Of a stretch of 11,776 nucleotides of DNA, positions 1 through 7,800 are shown in pieces. Origin of the DNA: an uncultured Collinsella sp. (GTDB taxonomy: Bacteria; Actinomycetota; Coriobacteriia; Coriobacteriales; Coriobacteriaceae); NCBI GenBank assembly GCA_900765185.1, contig CAAFQT010000069.1:1-11776 (forward strand). Reading direction: 5' to 3'. The position numbers and the translations under genes were made by a program. The stretch's first letter is position 1; each line of letters opens with the position of its first letter. The notes below the pieces were generated by a model, which did no database searches, was not told the origin of the DNA, and saw only the letters and a program-made list of their open reading frames with translations.

Positions 1-29
1 GCCATTGTGGCTCTTGACAGCGGATTGGG

Positions 30-677
30 TCATATGAGTGAGACCTGTGCCGCAATCATGGCGCCGATAACGGTCATTCCGAGGACACCGGCAGCATGCG
101 TCATGCGAGACATAAGGTTGTTCTCTTCGGACTGCTGCAGGAACTTGGTTCCCAGGTCGTATCCCAGATGGGCGGCGACGATACGCGTTGCAAAGTTAAT
201 CACAGAGTAGATAAGCGCGTACACGATGGGGCCGAGCGGGTTGCCCGTCGAAGCGATGCCGATACCAATGCCGGCGGCGACCACGCGGAACGTACCCCAG
301 TAGAACGAATCGCCGATGCCGGAAAGCGGTCCCATGAGGCCGACCTTCATGGCGTTAATCGAGGACGTGTCAAAGTTCTTATCGGCAGCCGCCTGCTCTT
401 CCATCGAAACCGTTAGGCCGGCTACAAACGGAAGCACATGAGGCGTGATGTTAAAGAACTCGGTATGGCGATCGAGCGCCGCATAGTAATCGTCGTCGTT
501 GGGATAGATCTTTCGCAGGGGCTTCTGAATGGTGTACATGAAGCCCATTGCCATCATCTTGTCGTACGACTGCGAGCACTGGCTCGTAAACTGGCGAAGG
601 AACATGCTCCGATACATATCGGGGCTCATAATCGCGTCCTTCTTGGCCTCTTTGAGGTCGGTGTTCTGGGTAGCCAT
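30..677 (-). CDS. PTS mannose/fructose/sorbose-family IID component, C-terminally short
   Basis: This is the membrane subunit that, with IIC, forms the translocation channel of a mannose-family phosphotransferase system. The family signature GPLSGIGDS lies at residues 116-124, followed by FYWGTFR. The N-terminal part (about 20-100) has the usual IID layout, including an ITPHVLPFVAGL stretch and a xMEEQ segment near 92. The ATG overlaps the IIC stop (TAATG), and an AGGAGG lies 7 bases upstream, so translation is coupled to IIC. The reading frame ends at residue 215, whereas family members usually run to about 260-300 residues; the last membrane part seen in E. coli ManZ is missing. The -1-type alternative frame is open from position 33 to the window edge (MTQSAVKSHNG). 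This is either a frameshift or an ATGA-coupled next gene. The family call is secure, but whether the product is intact is not. Confidence 0.88.
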   Translation of the reverse strand: MATQNTDLKEAKKDAIMSPDMYRSMFLRQFTSQCSQSYDKMMAMGFMYTIQKPLRKIYPNDDDYYAALDRHTEFFNITPHVLPFVAGLTVSMEEQAAADKNFDTSSINAMKVGLMGPLSGIGDSFYWGTFRVVAAGIGIGIASTGNPLGPIVYALIYSVINFATRIVAAHLGYDLGTKFLQQSEENNLMSRMTHAAGVLGMTVIGAMIAAQVSLI

Positions 678-1450
678 TAGAAGTCCTCCTCTTCATCTGC
701 AGCAACCGTCTGCGGACCGGACGAGCCCTCGCGGAAGGCCAGGAGCAGTGCGACGCAAATGGCAGCTGCGGCGACGCCGATAACGTCCATCTTGAGGTAG
801 ATGACCATAATGAATCCCAGGAACAGCCAAGGAAGCAGCTTGTTATCGCCCATGGTCCTAATAAGAAGTGCGAAGCCGATGCAGACCATGACGCCGGATG
901 CAACGTTGAGGCCGTCCATCACAAACTGCGGAATCGCGTTGAGCGCATTGTTGATGAGGTCGGCACCAAAGAACAGCGAGCAAAACACCAGCAGTGCAGA
1001 CGGAATGCCAATCGACAGCGGCACGACGGTCAGATGGTACAGGTTCGCCTTGGCAAGATCGCGATTTGCCAGAGCGGTCTCAATCTTCTTGCAGGCAAAG
1101 GCACCCGGAACGGCGTAGCAGAAGTTGCGCCACACCTGAAGGAAGACGGAGACGGGAAGGGCGAGTGCGACGGCAGTTGCCGTGCCCGTACCCGTAATGA
1201 CGGCAAACGCGCAGCCAAGCACGCCGGAAGCATAGACCTCGGGAGGAACCGCCGCACCGACCATAATGGCGCCCATGAACATGGACTCCAAAGCAGCGCC
1301 GACGATAACGCCCTGCTGGACATCGCCAAGGATCAAGCCGACAAACAGGCTCGTAAACAGCGGACGACCAAGCATCGTAATGCCAAATAATTGCTCGTCC
1401 ATGGACGCAATAAATGCGACCAGTGCAACTAGAAGATACTGGACAACCAT
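677..1450 (-). CDS. PTS mannose/fructose/sorbose-family IIC component
   Basis: This is a polytopic membrane permease subunit of a mannose-family PTS; it binds the substrate and works with IID. From the ATG it has 257 residues, close to the usual IIC length. Family features are a first membrane helix, a GRPL motif at 28-31, a GDVQQG...GAALE segment at 42-55 and a VGAAVPPE stretch at 65-71, then several further hydrophobic segments and an acidic tail (EEEDF). I chose the ATG at 1448-1450 because a GGGG lies nine bases upstream. A TTG at 1459 would add three residues but has that purine run directly against it. The gene follows the SIS deglycase by 81 bases, with a 13-bp hairpin in the gap, and overlaps IID by one base. 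Its substrate cannot be read from the sequence alone; the neighbouring deglycase suggests an Amadori product. Confidence 0.93.
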   Translation of the reverse strand: MVVQYLLVALVAFIASMDEQLFGITMLGRPLFTSLFVGLILGDVQQGVIVGAALESMFMGAIMVGAAVPPEVYASGVLGCAFAVITGTGTATAVALALPVSVFLQVWRNFCYAVPGAFACKKIETALANRDLAKANLYHLTVVPLSIGIPSALLVFCSLFFGADLINNALNAIPQFVMDGLNVASGVMVCIGFALLIRTMGDNKLLPWLFLGFIMVIYLKMDVIGVAAAAICVALLLAFREGSSGPQTVAADEEEDF

Positions 1451-1471
1451 TTCGATCAACCCCAGAAACAG

Positions 1472-1510
1472 GTCTGCAGGCGAGGCATTCTGCGCAGCTC
1501 GCCTGCAGAC
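1472..1510 (-). repeat. Perfect 13-bp hairpin between deglycase and IIC genes
   Basis: GTCTGCAGGCGAG at 1472-1484 is the exact reverse complement of CTCGCCTGCAGAC at 1498-1510, around a 13-base loop. It begins 22 bases after the SIS gene stop in the direction of transcription. No U-run follows it on the minus strand, so it does not look like an intrinsic terminator. It may stabilise or process the mRNA between genes whose products are needed in different amounts. The inverted repeat is certain; the role is inferred. Confidence 0.7.
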
Positions 1511-1531
1511 AACCGCAGCAATTTGAGAGGA

Positions 1532-2566
1532 TTAGTAGTTCATCTGGTGATAGTAACGACGCGTGGTGAGCGGGTGGTTACGGACGTGCTCGAGATGGCA
1601 GCTCAGACGCTCGGTGATGGTGTAGGTGACCATCGGGGAGACGATCTTACGGAACTCGGGGTCGCTGAACGGCAGCTCGACCTCGGCAGTGTCGAACTTG
1701 TTCACGCGGACATGGACGCCCTTCTCGTCGGCGAGCATGTGAGTGAAGTTGTCCACGCGGTCCATGAGCTTACGGGTGTCGTCCTCGCCGTAGAGCATGA
1801 TGAGGCTCGTGCCCTCCTCGCACAGCTCGATGGTGCCGTGGAAGAACTCGGCGGCGTGGATGGACTTGGTCTTGATCCACTGCATCTCCTCGAGAATGCA
1901 CATGGCGTAGTCGTAGGCCTCACCCCAGAGCATGCCGGAGCCGATCACCATGTGGTAGTCGGTGTCCTTGAAGTCCTCGGCCATGGCGGCGCAGCGCTCG
2001 TCCTGAGCGTCCTTGGCCTTGATGAGGTACGGAGCAATCTTGCCGAACTCCTCCATGAAGGTGTCGTACTTGGGGAAAGCGCCGGCGTTCTTGAGGAAGC
2101 GGGCGACCAGCGTGATCTGGTAGGTGTAGATGGCCTCGCACAGGACGTCGTCCTCGGCGAAGCTGAAGAACTTGTAATCGGCGTACTCAGTGGCCGGGGT
2201 GTTGTCGTTGGAGACATACATCAGCGTGCGGGCGCCCTGCTCCTGGCAGAACTTGGCAGCCTCGATGATCTCGGGGGTGGTGCCGGTGCGGGTGGAGAAG
2301 ACGCAGACCGAGTCCTTGTTGAAGGTCTTGGGCGGGCAGGCGAGGAACTCAGCGGCAATCTCGCAGTGGACGTCGACGTCGGCCGTGGTGGTCTCGACCC
2401 AATACTTCATCGGGAGCGTGTGGGCCCAGGTGCCGCCGCAGCCGATGAAGAAGATGTTGGAATAACCCTGCTCGCAGACCTTGTCCACGGCAGCCTCAAT
2501 CTGAGGACGGAGAGCGAGGGCATCGCTCACAACCTTCTCGTAACGAGGCTCATCGAAATTGAACAT
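1532..2566 (-). CDS. SIS-domain sugar-amine 6-phosphate deglycase, FrlB/FraB/GfrF type
   Basis: This is a cytoplasmic enzyme of 344 residues with two sugar-isomerase (SIS) folds. FrlB-type deglycases hydrolyse fructoselysine 6-phosphate (or the related glucoselysine or fructose-asparagine phosphates) to glucose 6-phosphate and the free amino acid. The first SIS domain shows IFFIGCGGTWAH near 38-49 and the phosphate loop STRTGTTPE at 91-99. The second has EFFHGTIEL at 240-248. Glu227 and His243 are 16 residues apart, the same spacing as the catalytic Glu/His pairs of FraB (E214/H230) and GlmS (E488/H504). The C-terminus, RRYYHQMNY, resembles the RRYYGGLVEY ending of E. coli FrlB. An AGGAG lies six bases before the ATG. 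It heads a SIS-IIC-IID unit with its own candidate promoter. Other SIS isomerases or deaminases (AgaS, GlmS-like) remain possible but fit the ending less well. Confidence 0.8.
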   Translation of the reverse strand: MFNFDEPRYEKVVSDALALRPQIEAAVDKVCEQGYSNIFFIGCGGTWAHTLPMKYWVETTTADVDVHCEIAAEFLACPPKTFNKDSVCVFSTRTGTTPEIIEAAKFCQEQGARTLMYVSNDNTPATEYADYKFFSFAEDDVLCEAIYTYQITLVARFLKNAGAFPKYDTFMEEFGKIAPYLIKAKDAQDERCAAMAEDFKDTDYHMVIGSGMLWGEAYDYAMCILEEMQWIKTKSIHAAEFFHGTIELCEEGTSLIMLYGEDDTRKLMDRVDNFTHMLADEKGVHVRVNKFDTAEVELPFSDPEFRKIVSPMVTYTITERLSCHLEHVRNHPLTTRRYYHQMNY

Positions 2567-2613
2567 CCCTTACTCCTAACTCACTTGGATGAACCCTTCA
2601 TTCATCCCATGAC

Positions 2614-2633
2614 GTTATAATACTTTATATAAC
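2614..2633. promoter_or_regulatory. AT-rich dyad overlapping the -10 region, candidate operator
   Basis: GTTATA (2614-2619) and TATAAC (2628-2633) form a perfect inverted repeat around eight bases (ATACTTTA). It covers the proposed -10 box of the deglycase promoter, a natural place for repressor binding. The GntR-family protein encoded in the same locus is the obvious candidate regulator. The 7-mer ATACTTT recurs (as AAAGTAT) upstream of the IIA gene at 3757-3763. Confidence 0.4.
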
Positions 2634-2644
2634 TAACTATGCAA
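2617..2644 (-). promoter_or_regulatory. Candidate promoter of the deglycase-IIC-IID unit
   Basis: On the minus strand, TTGCAT (2639-2644) and TATTAT (2617-2622) are separated by 16 bases, a fair match to the -35 and -10 consensus. They lie just downstream of the terminator that follows IIB and about 50 bases before the deglycase ATG. This suggests that the second half of the locus is transcribed separately. It is a sequence match only. Confidence 0.5.
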
Positions 2645-2678
2645 GAGCTATTTCAGATTTTTTTGATTTTTCTTTAAT

Positions 2679-2711
2679 AAAAAGCCCGCCGATCAAATGA
2701 TCGACGGGCTT
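2679..2711 (-). terminator. Intrinsic terminator after PTS IIB
   Basis: Arms at 2682-2695 and 2698-2711 pair over 14 positions on the minus-strand RNA (one G-U pair). The stem is GC-rich at its base (AAGCCCG). It is followed on the minus strand by TTTTTATT and a further AT-rich stretch. It sits 50 bases beyond the IIB stop and splits the PTS locus into IIA-IIB and deglycase-IIC-IID. It may be a partial terminator that sets the ratio of soluble to membrane subunits. Confidence 0.8.
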
Positions 2712-2760
2712 AAGAAAGGAGGACCTGGTTAATAAATGCCAGACAATGGCATATTTCCGG

Positions 2761-3234
2761 CTAGAAAACGTCCTTGGCAAATACCTTTGAGTCATTGGGG
2801 ACCTGACGGATTTCGATAACCACGCCATCGTTGACAAGCTCTTGGATATGCTCGGCATCGGTTTCGGTCGCAAAGATTGCGGGGGTCGGATGAAGCGTGG
2901 TCTCGGGAGACTTTCGGGTTCCACCCAGATTGATCTCCTTGATGTCTTTGCAACCCTTAGCGAGACGATAGGCATCCTCGATCGTCTCAACAATGATAAA
3001 CAGCGAGTACTTGTCGGTAACGCCGCTGTTGAGCGCCTCGATGGCCGCGTTTACGTCTTTTATGACGAGCTTCACGCCGTTGGGACGAGCTAGCCTCAAA
3101 GCGGCTTTTCTCATGTCGTCTTTTGCCACGGCATCGCTGGCACACAGGATGCAATCGACATCCAGCGCATGCGTCCAAGACATGGCGACCTGGCCGTGAA
3201 TCAATCGGTAATCGACCCTCGTAAGCTTAATCAT
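2761..3234 (-). CDS. PTS mannose/fructose/sorbose-family IIB component
   Basis: This is the cytoplasmic phosphocarrier subunit of 157 residues. It takes the phosphoryl group from IIA and passes it to the sugar as it is transported through IIC/IID. The N-terminus MIKLTRVDYRLIHGQV is the hallmark of the family, with His13 as the phosphorylated residue. The remainder has the expected alternating sheet and helix pattern (KLVIKDV, SLFIIVETIEDA, INLGGTR). I chose the ATG at 3232-3234 because GGAG lies nine bases upstream and the protein then starts exactly at the family's usual position. The earlier ATG at 3241-3243 and GTG at 3247-3249 are too close to that GGAG or lack spacing. It follows IIA after 62 bases and is closed by an intrinsic terminator. 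Confidence 0.95.
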   Translation of the reverse strand: MIKLTRVDYRLIHGQVAMSWTHALDVDCILCASDAVAKDDMRKAALRLARPNGVKLVIKDVNAAIEALNSGVTDKYSLFIIVETIEDAYRLAKGCKDIKEINLGGTRKSPETTLHPTPAIFATETDAEHIQELVNDGVVIEIRQVPNDSKVFAKDVF

Positions 3235-3296
3235 CAAAAACATCTCCACACGTAATAAAGGTAATGACAGGGTTGAATTATTCGTTGAAGCTTGAG

Positions 3297-3716
3297 CTAG
3301 AACTCTTCTTCTTCGACATCGGAGAGCATATCCGCCGCCTCACAAAGCTGGATAAACGAACGTGATCCCTCGACCGCGGCTTTGGCCTTTTCCGCATCCA
3401 GGGAGTCCAGCTGTGTAACCATTTCCACCAGCAGCGGCAAGTTCATTCCGGTGATCAACGTAAACGATCCGGTGGCCTGCCTCTGGATGAATTCGTTGTT
3501 TACAGAGCCGCCAAAGATGTCAGTCACGACAAACCAAGAGTCGGCAGGGTCCCTCGTCTCCATCCAAGCATCGATAAGCGCTGCGACATCCCTCGTGTCG
3601 TCATCGATATAGGCGCACAGGCACTCGATTCGGTCGTTAGTGCCCATCAGAATCTCCAGAGAGCTTTTCATGCCTTGGGCGAGATAACCATGACTCGCTA
3701 GCAATATCTTATTCAT
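3297..3716 (-). CDS. PTS mannose/fructose-family IIA component
   Basis: This is a soluble IIA protein of 139 residues. It accepts phosphate from HPr on a histidine and hands it to IIB. The start MNKILLASHGYLAQGMKSSLEILMG matches the mannose-family IIA fold, with His9 as the phosphorylation site. The segment WFVVTDIFGGSVNNEF (about 61-76) corresponds to the conserved D-xxGGSxxN region, and GMNLPLLVEM (about 89-98) is also typical. It ends in an acidic tail. It is a stand-alone IIA, not fused to IIB as in E. coli ManX. It is the first structural gene after the regulator, about 135 bases downstream of it. A GGAG lies four bases before the ATG, which is tight. Confidence 0.93.
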   Translation of the reverse strand: MNKILLASHGYLAQGMKSSLEILMGTNDRIECLCAYIDDDTRDVAALIDAWMETRDPADSWFVVTDIFGGSVNNEFIQRQATGSFTLITGMNLPLLVEMVTQLDSLDAEKAKAAVEGSRSFIQLCEAADMLSDVEEEEF

Positions 3717-3740
3717 AGTTCTCCAATACCAATAGGACGT

Positions 3741-3770
3741 ACTATATTGTCATAACAAAGTATATTAGCA
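3741..3770. promoter_or_regulatory. AT-rich regulatory stretch upstream of IIA
   Basis: This AT-rich segment 25-55 bases before the IIA start contains the small dyad TTGT-CATA-ACAA (3748-3759) and the AAAGTAT 7-mer (3757-3763) that is also present at the deglycase promoter. On the minus strand a TATAGT (3740-3745) could be a -10 box, but I see no convincing -35 at normal spacing. It is probably the IIA promoter and operator zone. Confidence 0.3.
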
Positions 3771-3818
3771 ATCTACCCTACGCGGTGTGTCTATTTTCCA
3801 AATCCGCGAACGGTAGCA

Positions 3819-3840
3819 ATTGGTCGGTAAATCGACCAAT
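3819..3840. promoter_or_regulatory. Perfect 8-bp dyad downstream of the GntR gene
   Basis: ATTGGTCG (3819-3826) and CGACCAAT (3833-3840) are exact reverse complements around GTAAAT. The dyad lies 12 bases past the stop of the regulator gene and about 100 bases upstream of IIA. No U-run follows it on the minus strand, so a simple terminator is unlikely. TGGTC...GACCA resembles half-sites used by some HutC-type GntR regulators, although the spacing here is wider. It is either an operator or an mRNA 3'-end hairpin. Confidence 0.4.
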
Positions 3841-3851
3841 CTATCTCTAAT

Positions 3852-4565
3852 TTACAAGTAGAACTTCAGTCGCTCGGTGCAGTACACCTGACGGGAGATG
3901 AAAAGCGGCTCGCCGCTTGGAGCATAACGTCTATCGACAAACAGAAGCAGCGGAGAGTCCAGCTCCACGTTAAGGTATGCCGCCTCGAGCTCGCTCGCAT
4001 AGCAGACCTCGAGCGTACGCGTGTTGGGGCCCATCTTGATCCCCTGGCGATCGAGTACCGCCATCAGCGAATCCTCGAGGGACTCATGCTCCAAAAAAGA
4101 AAGCGCAGCGGAATAGCTATTGGTTTCCAGCATCGTGGGCTTGTCATCCACAAGGCGCAGACGACGACTACGCAATACCTTTTGGGTATCGTCTACGCCC
4201 AGGAACTTCGCGTCTCGCAGGCTTGGGAAGTCCCAACCCATTGCGAGAACCCTGGTAGACGCCTGTTTTCCCGCAAGCTGGCACGAATGGGTAAAGCTCT
4301 CACGGTCGTCCGCGGCATACATCTGTGTGTCCGACGAAACGAACGTGCCCTTGCCGCGGGCCCTCTCAACAAGCCCAGCATCTTCCATTTCTTTAATTGC
4401 GGAGCGAACCGTTATTCGGCTCACGCCAAATTGCTCGATGAGCTCCGCCTCGGTCGGAAGCTTATCTCCCGGGCGGTACATGCCGTTGGCGATCGAATCA
4501 GAGAGCGCACGGACAATCTGTTTGTACAGGGGGATAACGCTATTTGCTTCAACCATATCAACCAT
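3852..4565 (-). CDS. GntR-family transcriptional regulator, HutC/UTRA type
   Basis: This is a DNA-binding regulator of 237 residues. The N-terminal winged helix-turn-helix runs from IPLYKQI (11-17) through LPTEAELIEQFGVSRITVRSAIKEM (36-60) to the wing ARGKGTFV (69-76). The C-terminal UTRA effector domain covers about 90-235 (LRSRRLRLVDDKPTMLETNS, then LLLFVDRRYAPSGEPLFISRQVY). UTRA domains sense small metabolites such as sugar phosphates, so it probably controls the PTS/deglycase genes just downstream, as FrlR-type regulators do. The ATG at 4565 is adopted. An in-frame ATG three codons later (4556) sits ten bases after AAAGG and could be the true start. The gene lies first in the minus-strand set and faces away from the M16C peptidase. 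Confidence 0.9.
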   Translation of the reverse strand: MVDMVEANSVIPLYKQIVRALSDSIANGMYRPGDKLPTEAELIEQFGVSRITVRSAIKEMEDAGLVERARGKGTFVSSDTQMYAADDRESFTHSCQLAGKQASTRVLAMGWDFPSLRDAKFLGVDDTQKVLRSRRLRLVDDKPTMLETNSYSAALSFLEHESLEDSLMAVLDRQGIKMGPNTRTLEVCYASELEAAYLNVELDSPLLLFVDRRYAPSGEPLFISRQVYCTERLKFYL

Positions 4566-4836
4566 ACCTTTGCAAGGAATCAGCAGCTTATAGATAGATG
4601 ACTTATATTGTATTAGAACTTTTTAGGAGTCCATATATTTCCTAAATGATTCGGTAAACGGGGTGTTATTTCACTTTAGCGGGGTGCAGCGGCTACCAGC
4701 GGCAATCGTTATCAACCTAGTTAGGCTAGTCCACCCACATCGTCTCCAGTTCGCCGCAGAGCCGCGGCCCCATATGGGTATACTCTCGAGGATTCGACTC
4801 GATTCGCCCCCGCTGGGGCGTCAAAGGAGACTGCAT
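4566..4836. promoter_or_regulatory. Divergent intergenic region between regulator and peptidase
   Basis: This gap of 271 bases has no supported gene. The half near the regulator is AT-rich. It holds a perfect dyad TTTAGGA (4622-4628) / TCCTAAA (4640-4646) around 11 bases, and on the minus strand a TACAAT (4609-4614) that could be the -10 box of the regulator gene. The half near the peptidase is GC-rich with a TATACT (4779-4784) that could be its -10 box, but no good -35 is seen. AAAGGAG lies seven bases before the peptidase ATG. Confidence 0.4.
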
Positions 4837-7800
4837 ATGCCCACCACCTCAACCGACCCGCGCGCCGCTGCTACCGCGCTGCTGGTGCCCGGTACCACCT
4901 GCCACGGTTTTGCCGTCGAGCGCTGCGAGACCGTGCCCGAGCTCGACTCGGACGCCTACGTGCTGCGCCACACCGCATCGGGCGCTCGCCTGCTGTACCT
5001 GGCGTGCGACGACGAAAACAAGGCCTTTGCCATTGGCTTTAAGACGCCGCCGGCCGATTCCACCGGCGTGTTCCATATTCTTGAGCACTCGGTGCTGTGC
5101 GGATCGGCCAAGTTCCCCGTCAAGGAGCCGTTTGTCGACCTGATCAAGAGCTCCATGCAGACGTTCCTCAACGCCATGACCTACCCCGACAAGACCATCT
5201 ACCCCGTTGCCACCACCAACGAGCAGGATCTGTACAACCTGATGGACGTGTACCTGGACGCGGTGTTCAACCCGGCCATCTACACTAAGCCCACCATTTT
5301 TGAGCAGGAGGGCTGGCACTACGAGTTGGACCTACCAGAGGGCGCCGAGGGCGAGGGCGACGGCAGCTCCGCGAGCCTGCACGAGGGCACGCTGCGCTAT
5401 AACGGCGTGGTGTTCAACGAGATGAAGGGCGCGCTGTCCGATCCCATGAGCGTGCTGGATGACGCCGTCAACGCCGCGCTCTATCCCGACACCGCCTATG
5501 CGCACGAGAGCGGCGGCGACCCGCGCGCGATCCCCGCGCTCACCTACGAGCAGTTCCTGGACACGCACGCGCGCCACTACAATCCTTCCAACTCTTATAT
5601 CACGCTCTACGGCGACCTGGACGTGGACCGCGCTCTGGCGTTTTTGGACGAGCGCTATCTGTCGCAGTCGAGTGCCGCGAGCCGCCGCATGGACGCCGCC
5701 GTCGCCGCCGGCGAGGACCCGTCCACGCTGGCGCCCAATCCGCTGGACGTGCAGGCGCCTGTGACCTGCGAGTATAAGCGCGTCGAGATGGCCACCACGC
5801 CCGAGAACGCCCTGGTGGGCCTGGGTCTTGTGCTGGGCAGCGCGCTCGACCGCAAGCGCACGATCGCGGCGGATATCCTGTTCGAGGCGCTGCTGGGCTC
5901 CAACGAGGCACCAGTTAAGAAGGCCATTCTGGCCGCCGGCCTGGGCGGCAACGTGGTGAGCTACACCGCGGCCGAGAGCCTGCAGCCCTACGAGCTCATC
6001 ATGCTGCAAAACGCACAGCCCGGCGTGGCGCGTGAGCTGCGCCGCGTGTTCCAGGACGCCTGCCGCGACCTATGCGAGCATGGCGTTCCGCGCGAGCGCC
6101 TGGAAGCCATCATCAGCAGCAACGAATACGACCTGCGCCAGCGCGACTACGGTATCGCCGACGGCGTGGCCATTGCGTGCGACGCGCTGAGCACATGGCT
6201 CTACGATGACGACGCCGCGACGCTGGCGCTCAAGTACGGCCCGGTGTACGAGGAGCTGCGTAGCGAGCTGGACGGCAGCTATTTTGAGGACCTGCTGCGC
6301 GAGCTGGTGCTGGAAAACGACCACATGGCACTGGTCGAGCTGGTGCCGGTGGACGCCGCCGAGGGCGCGGAGGGCGCCGAGGCCGCCGAGCTGGCAGCCA
6401 AGCGCGATGCCATGACCGATGCCGAGCTGGCCGACGTGGTCGAGCGCACGGCCGCGCTGCGTGCCGCGCAGGAGGCCGAGGACACGCCCGAGGCCAAGGC
6501 CACACTGCCGCGCCTGCGCGTGTCCGACATTGGCGAGGCGCGCCCCGAGCCGCCGCTGGTCGTGGACACGACCGCGCCCATCCCCTGCCTGCGCCACGGC
6601 ATCCCCACCAACCGTCTGGCCTACGCCATGCAGTATTTCGACCTGAGCTGCGTCGCGTTTGAGGACCTGCCCTATGTGACACTGCTCTGCCGCCTGCTTA
6701 AGCAGCTGCCCACGCGCGAGCACTCGGCCGAGGAACTCGACAACTTGCTCGCTGGCAAGCTCGGCTTTTTGAGCTTTACGACCGAAGTCATGACGCAGCC
6801 CGAAGTGGACGGCGTGCGCCCCTACCTGCTGGTGAGCGCCGGCACCCTGTCCGAGAAGATCGATGCGCTGGCGAGTCTGCCGCGCGAGGTATGGTCGAGC
6901 ACGCTTTTGCTCGATGCCGACGCCGGCCGAGTGCGCGACGTGCTCACGCAGATTCGCATTGGGCTTGAGCAGGGCTTTATCAACAACGGCCACTCGGCGG
7001 CACTCGGCCGCGCGATGAGCTACAGCTCGCCTTCGGCCGTGGTGCGCGAGCAGCTCTCGGGCGTAGACTTCTACCTGTTCTTGCGCGATCTGCTCGAGCA
7101 CTTTGACGAGCGCGTGGACGGGCTGCGTACCAAGCTTGCCGAGCTGGCGGAGCGCATCTTTGTGGCCGATGGCTGCATGGCGAGCTTTACCGGCAGCGAC
7201 GAGGACTTTGACGCATACTGGGCCGCCGCGGGTAACCTGGGGCTGGGCGCTGGCGACGGCACCGATGCCGGCCGCGACGCGCTCGTGGTGCCAACGCCGC
7301 GCGACCGCCACGAGGCTTTTGTCATCCCCAGCGACATCTGCTTTGCGGCAAGCGCGTGCGATCCGCGTCGCCTGGGCATTGACGTGACAGGCGCTTGGGC
7401 CGTGGCTGCCAACGCGCTCTCCTACGATTACCTGTGGAACGAGATTCGCGTGAAGGGCGGCGCGTACGGCTGCGGATTCCGCGCAGCCGGCGAGCGCCAG
7501 GCGGCGTTCTACACCTACCGCGACCCGGCAATCGACCCCTCGATTGAGCGCGTGGCGCGCGCAGGTGAATGGCTCGGCAGCTTTGAGCCCGACGAGGCCG
7601 CCTTTGAGGGCTTTATCGTGAGCTGCGTGAGCGGCATGGACGCGCCGGTGAAGCCGTACGCGCTCACCAAGCGCCGCAACACGACCTACCTGGCCGGGCT
7701 CGATCCACATGCACGCGAGGAGCGCCGCGCCCAGATGCTCGCCGCCACGCCCGGTAAGCTGCGCTCGCTCGGCGCCGACGTGACGCGCATCGCAGCCGAG

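Noticed and set aside
1523..2620. 365-codon open frame on the plus strand opposite the SIS deglycase
   Set aside because: Its Val/Leu/Gly/Glu-rich translation is typical of an antisense shadow, while the other strand encodes a clear SIS protein with an AGGAG ribosome site.
3819..3840. Intrinsic terminator of the GntR gene
   Set aside because: The stem is only 8 bp and is followed on the minus strand by a mixed GC sequence without a U-run.
6070..7710. 546-codon open frame on the minus strand opposite the peptidase gene
   Set aside because: It is the antisense of a GC-rich gene with an obvious M16C product. It has no recognisable domain and its composition follows the opposite strand's codon pattern.
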